Part shown: one piece after another, positions 39,402-40,001 of the stretch
How the letters are laid out: every line of letters begins with the position of its first letter
Position numbering within the stretch: the first letter of the stretch is position 1
DNA from: Terriglobia bacterium
GTDB lineage: Bacteria > Acidobacteriota > Terriglobia > Terriglobales > Acidobacteriaceae
Assembly (NCBI GenBank): GCA_020073385.1
Contig: JAIQFH010000063.1
Location: 1-40,001 of the forward strand
Length of the DNA: 40,001 nucleotides
Direction: 5' to 3'
Notes under the pieces: generated by a model
What the model saw: the letters and a program-made list of their open reading frames with translations, nothing else
What the model was told of the DNA's origin: nothing
The model's database searches: none
Program-made: the position numbers and the translations under genes

Positions 39402-39552
39402 GGTCGTCAGCAACCGGTTAAGGATTTCTTGCGAGTAAGGCACCCCAACAACCACATCCTGATAAGATTGCCATCCCTCGGGATCACTCAAATCGAGTCA
39501 GAACGCATCGAGCGATGTTGTCATTTCGGTGTCCGTAAAAGTCCCAGAGGTC
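39402..39552 (-). pseudogene. Possible decayed frame
   Basis: Minus-strand reading gives GTFTDTEMTTSLDAF, an in-frame TGA, then LDLSDPEGWQSYQDVVVGVP and YSQEILNRLLTTPKSAP. The string looks coding but includes a stop and has no start. Family not recognised. It may be the 3' end of an older gene cut by rearrangement. Confidence 0.35.
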
Positions 39553-39773
39553 AGAAACCCTCATCTTGGCGGGCACGACGGCAGTGATTGCACCTGAAGG
39601 CTACTCGTAAAGCCTGGCAAAGTCGTGATCGGGTTGCTCCAAATGAGCCTGGCATTGGCACGGTATTCTTGGTACTCGGTTTGGCCAAGCCGTTATCGGG
39701 GACACTTCCTCCGGTCAACAACTACTTCAGACCCAAGTTGAATGCGATACACAGGTTGACCGGGCGCGGGTCG

Positions 39774-40001
39774 TTAGGGCCTTCCTATTTGATAGTGGTC
39801 GAATTTTGCAGGGATGCTGACGGTGCCGCCGGGATCTTGGCTTTTGGAACCGAACCCTGCCGGCAAATGCACACCTTCCTGTTCGAGATACTCAAACGTC
39901 ATCTGTATCTGCTGCGCAGGTTCATCCACATTCCGTTCATCGAGACTGGACAACAACAGCCCGTCAGGATTCTTGGCATAATGCGGTTGCATCGATATCA
40001 T
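39774..40001 (-). CDS. Hypothetical protein, possibly truncated by window edge
   Basis: A frame of 75 residues with ATG exactly at the right edge (MISMQPHYAKNPDGLLLSSL) may be longer upstream. It contains DEPAQQIQMTFEYLEQEGVH, then LPAGFGSKSQDPGG and ends TVSIPAKFDHYQIGRP. It has the look of a C-terminal part of a larger globular protein, acidic with helices. No family is recognised. It faces away from the polysaccharide genes. Confidence 0.45.
   Translation of the reverse strand: MISMQPHYAKNPDGLLLSSLDERNVDEPAQQIQMTFEYLEQEGVHLPAGFGSKSQDPGGTVSIPAKFDHYQIGRP

Noticed and set aside
1..40001. CRISPR array
   Set aside because: I looked for regularly spaced identical repeats of 23-37 bases and saw none.

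Overview
The window looks like a chromosomal segment of a soil-type Acidobacteriota (Koribacter/Terriglobia-like). This is inferred from the gene families: secreted TIM-barrel isomerase, gluconate-dehydrogenase-like subunit with GMC oxidoreductase, DUF4337, a leucine-degradation block next to a stand-alone B12-binding protein, and several small acidobacterial-type proteins. No rRNA or marker gene allows a firm assignment.

Region 1 (1 to about 6.6 kb) is accessory and worn. It holds a truncated IS110 transposase fused to a decayed gene, a three-gene minus-strand operon around a Crp/Fnr regulator with 4-nt overlaps, a small DUF2934-like gene with a perfect terminator, and a group II intron with its reverse transcriptase. 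Behind the intron lies a second domain-V-like hairpin and what appears to be an RT-deleted remnant of another group II intron.

Region 2 (about 6.7 to 12.86 kb) is the most interesting part. It is an integrated element ending at an intact tRNA-Phe gene. In order it carries a PD-(D/E)XK-type nuclease-like gene, a one-TM protein, small hypotheticals, a candidate double-strand origin (hairpin plus CTTGATA), a Rep_1/pC194-type HUH replication initiator, a zinc-ribbon gene, a MerR/Xis-like excisionase and a tyrosine integrase. The rep-xis-int-tRNA order recalls actinomycete integrative elements such as pSAM2. The integrase and zinc-ribbon genes are each broken by one-base frameshifts, so this copy may be fixed in place. 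The left end was not found.

Region 3 (13.1 to 30.8 kb) is an intact metabolic core. It has leucyl aminopeptidase; a secreted sugar-oxidation set (xylose-isomerase-like TIM barrel, gluconate 2-dehydrogenase subunit 3, GMC oxidoreductase) running into ChrA; an exported RidA protein; an AlkA-type glycosylase; a B12-binding mutase domain; and an acyl-CoA block (enoyl-CoA hydratase-like protein, carboxyltransferase, HMG-CoA lyase, methylglutaconyl-CoA hydratase-like protein, thioesterase). It ends with histidine ammonia-lyase, YjbQ and DUF4337. The products fit leucine and histidine catabolism feeding acetyl-CoA and glutamate.

Region 4 (30.8 to 40 kb) is mixed. A cluster of four TGTGA-N6-TCACA-type palindromes precedes a frameshifted LuxR-type HTH gene and an orphan HisKA-like (H-box only) protein. 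Then come a DegT-type aminotransferase, a GT4 glycosyltransferase and a multi-TM protein, typical of surface polysaccharide synthesis. Between them are decayed fragments of a second aminotransferase and of two other glycosyltransferases, which points to repeated duplication and loss.
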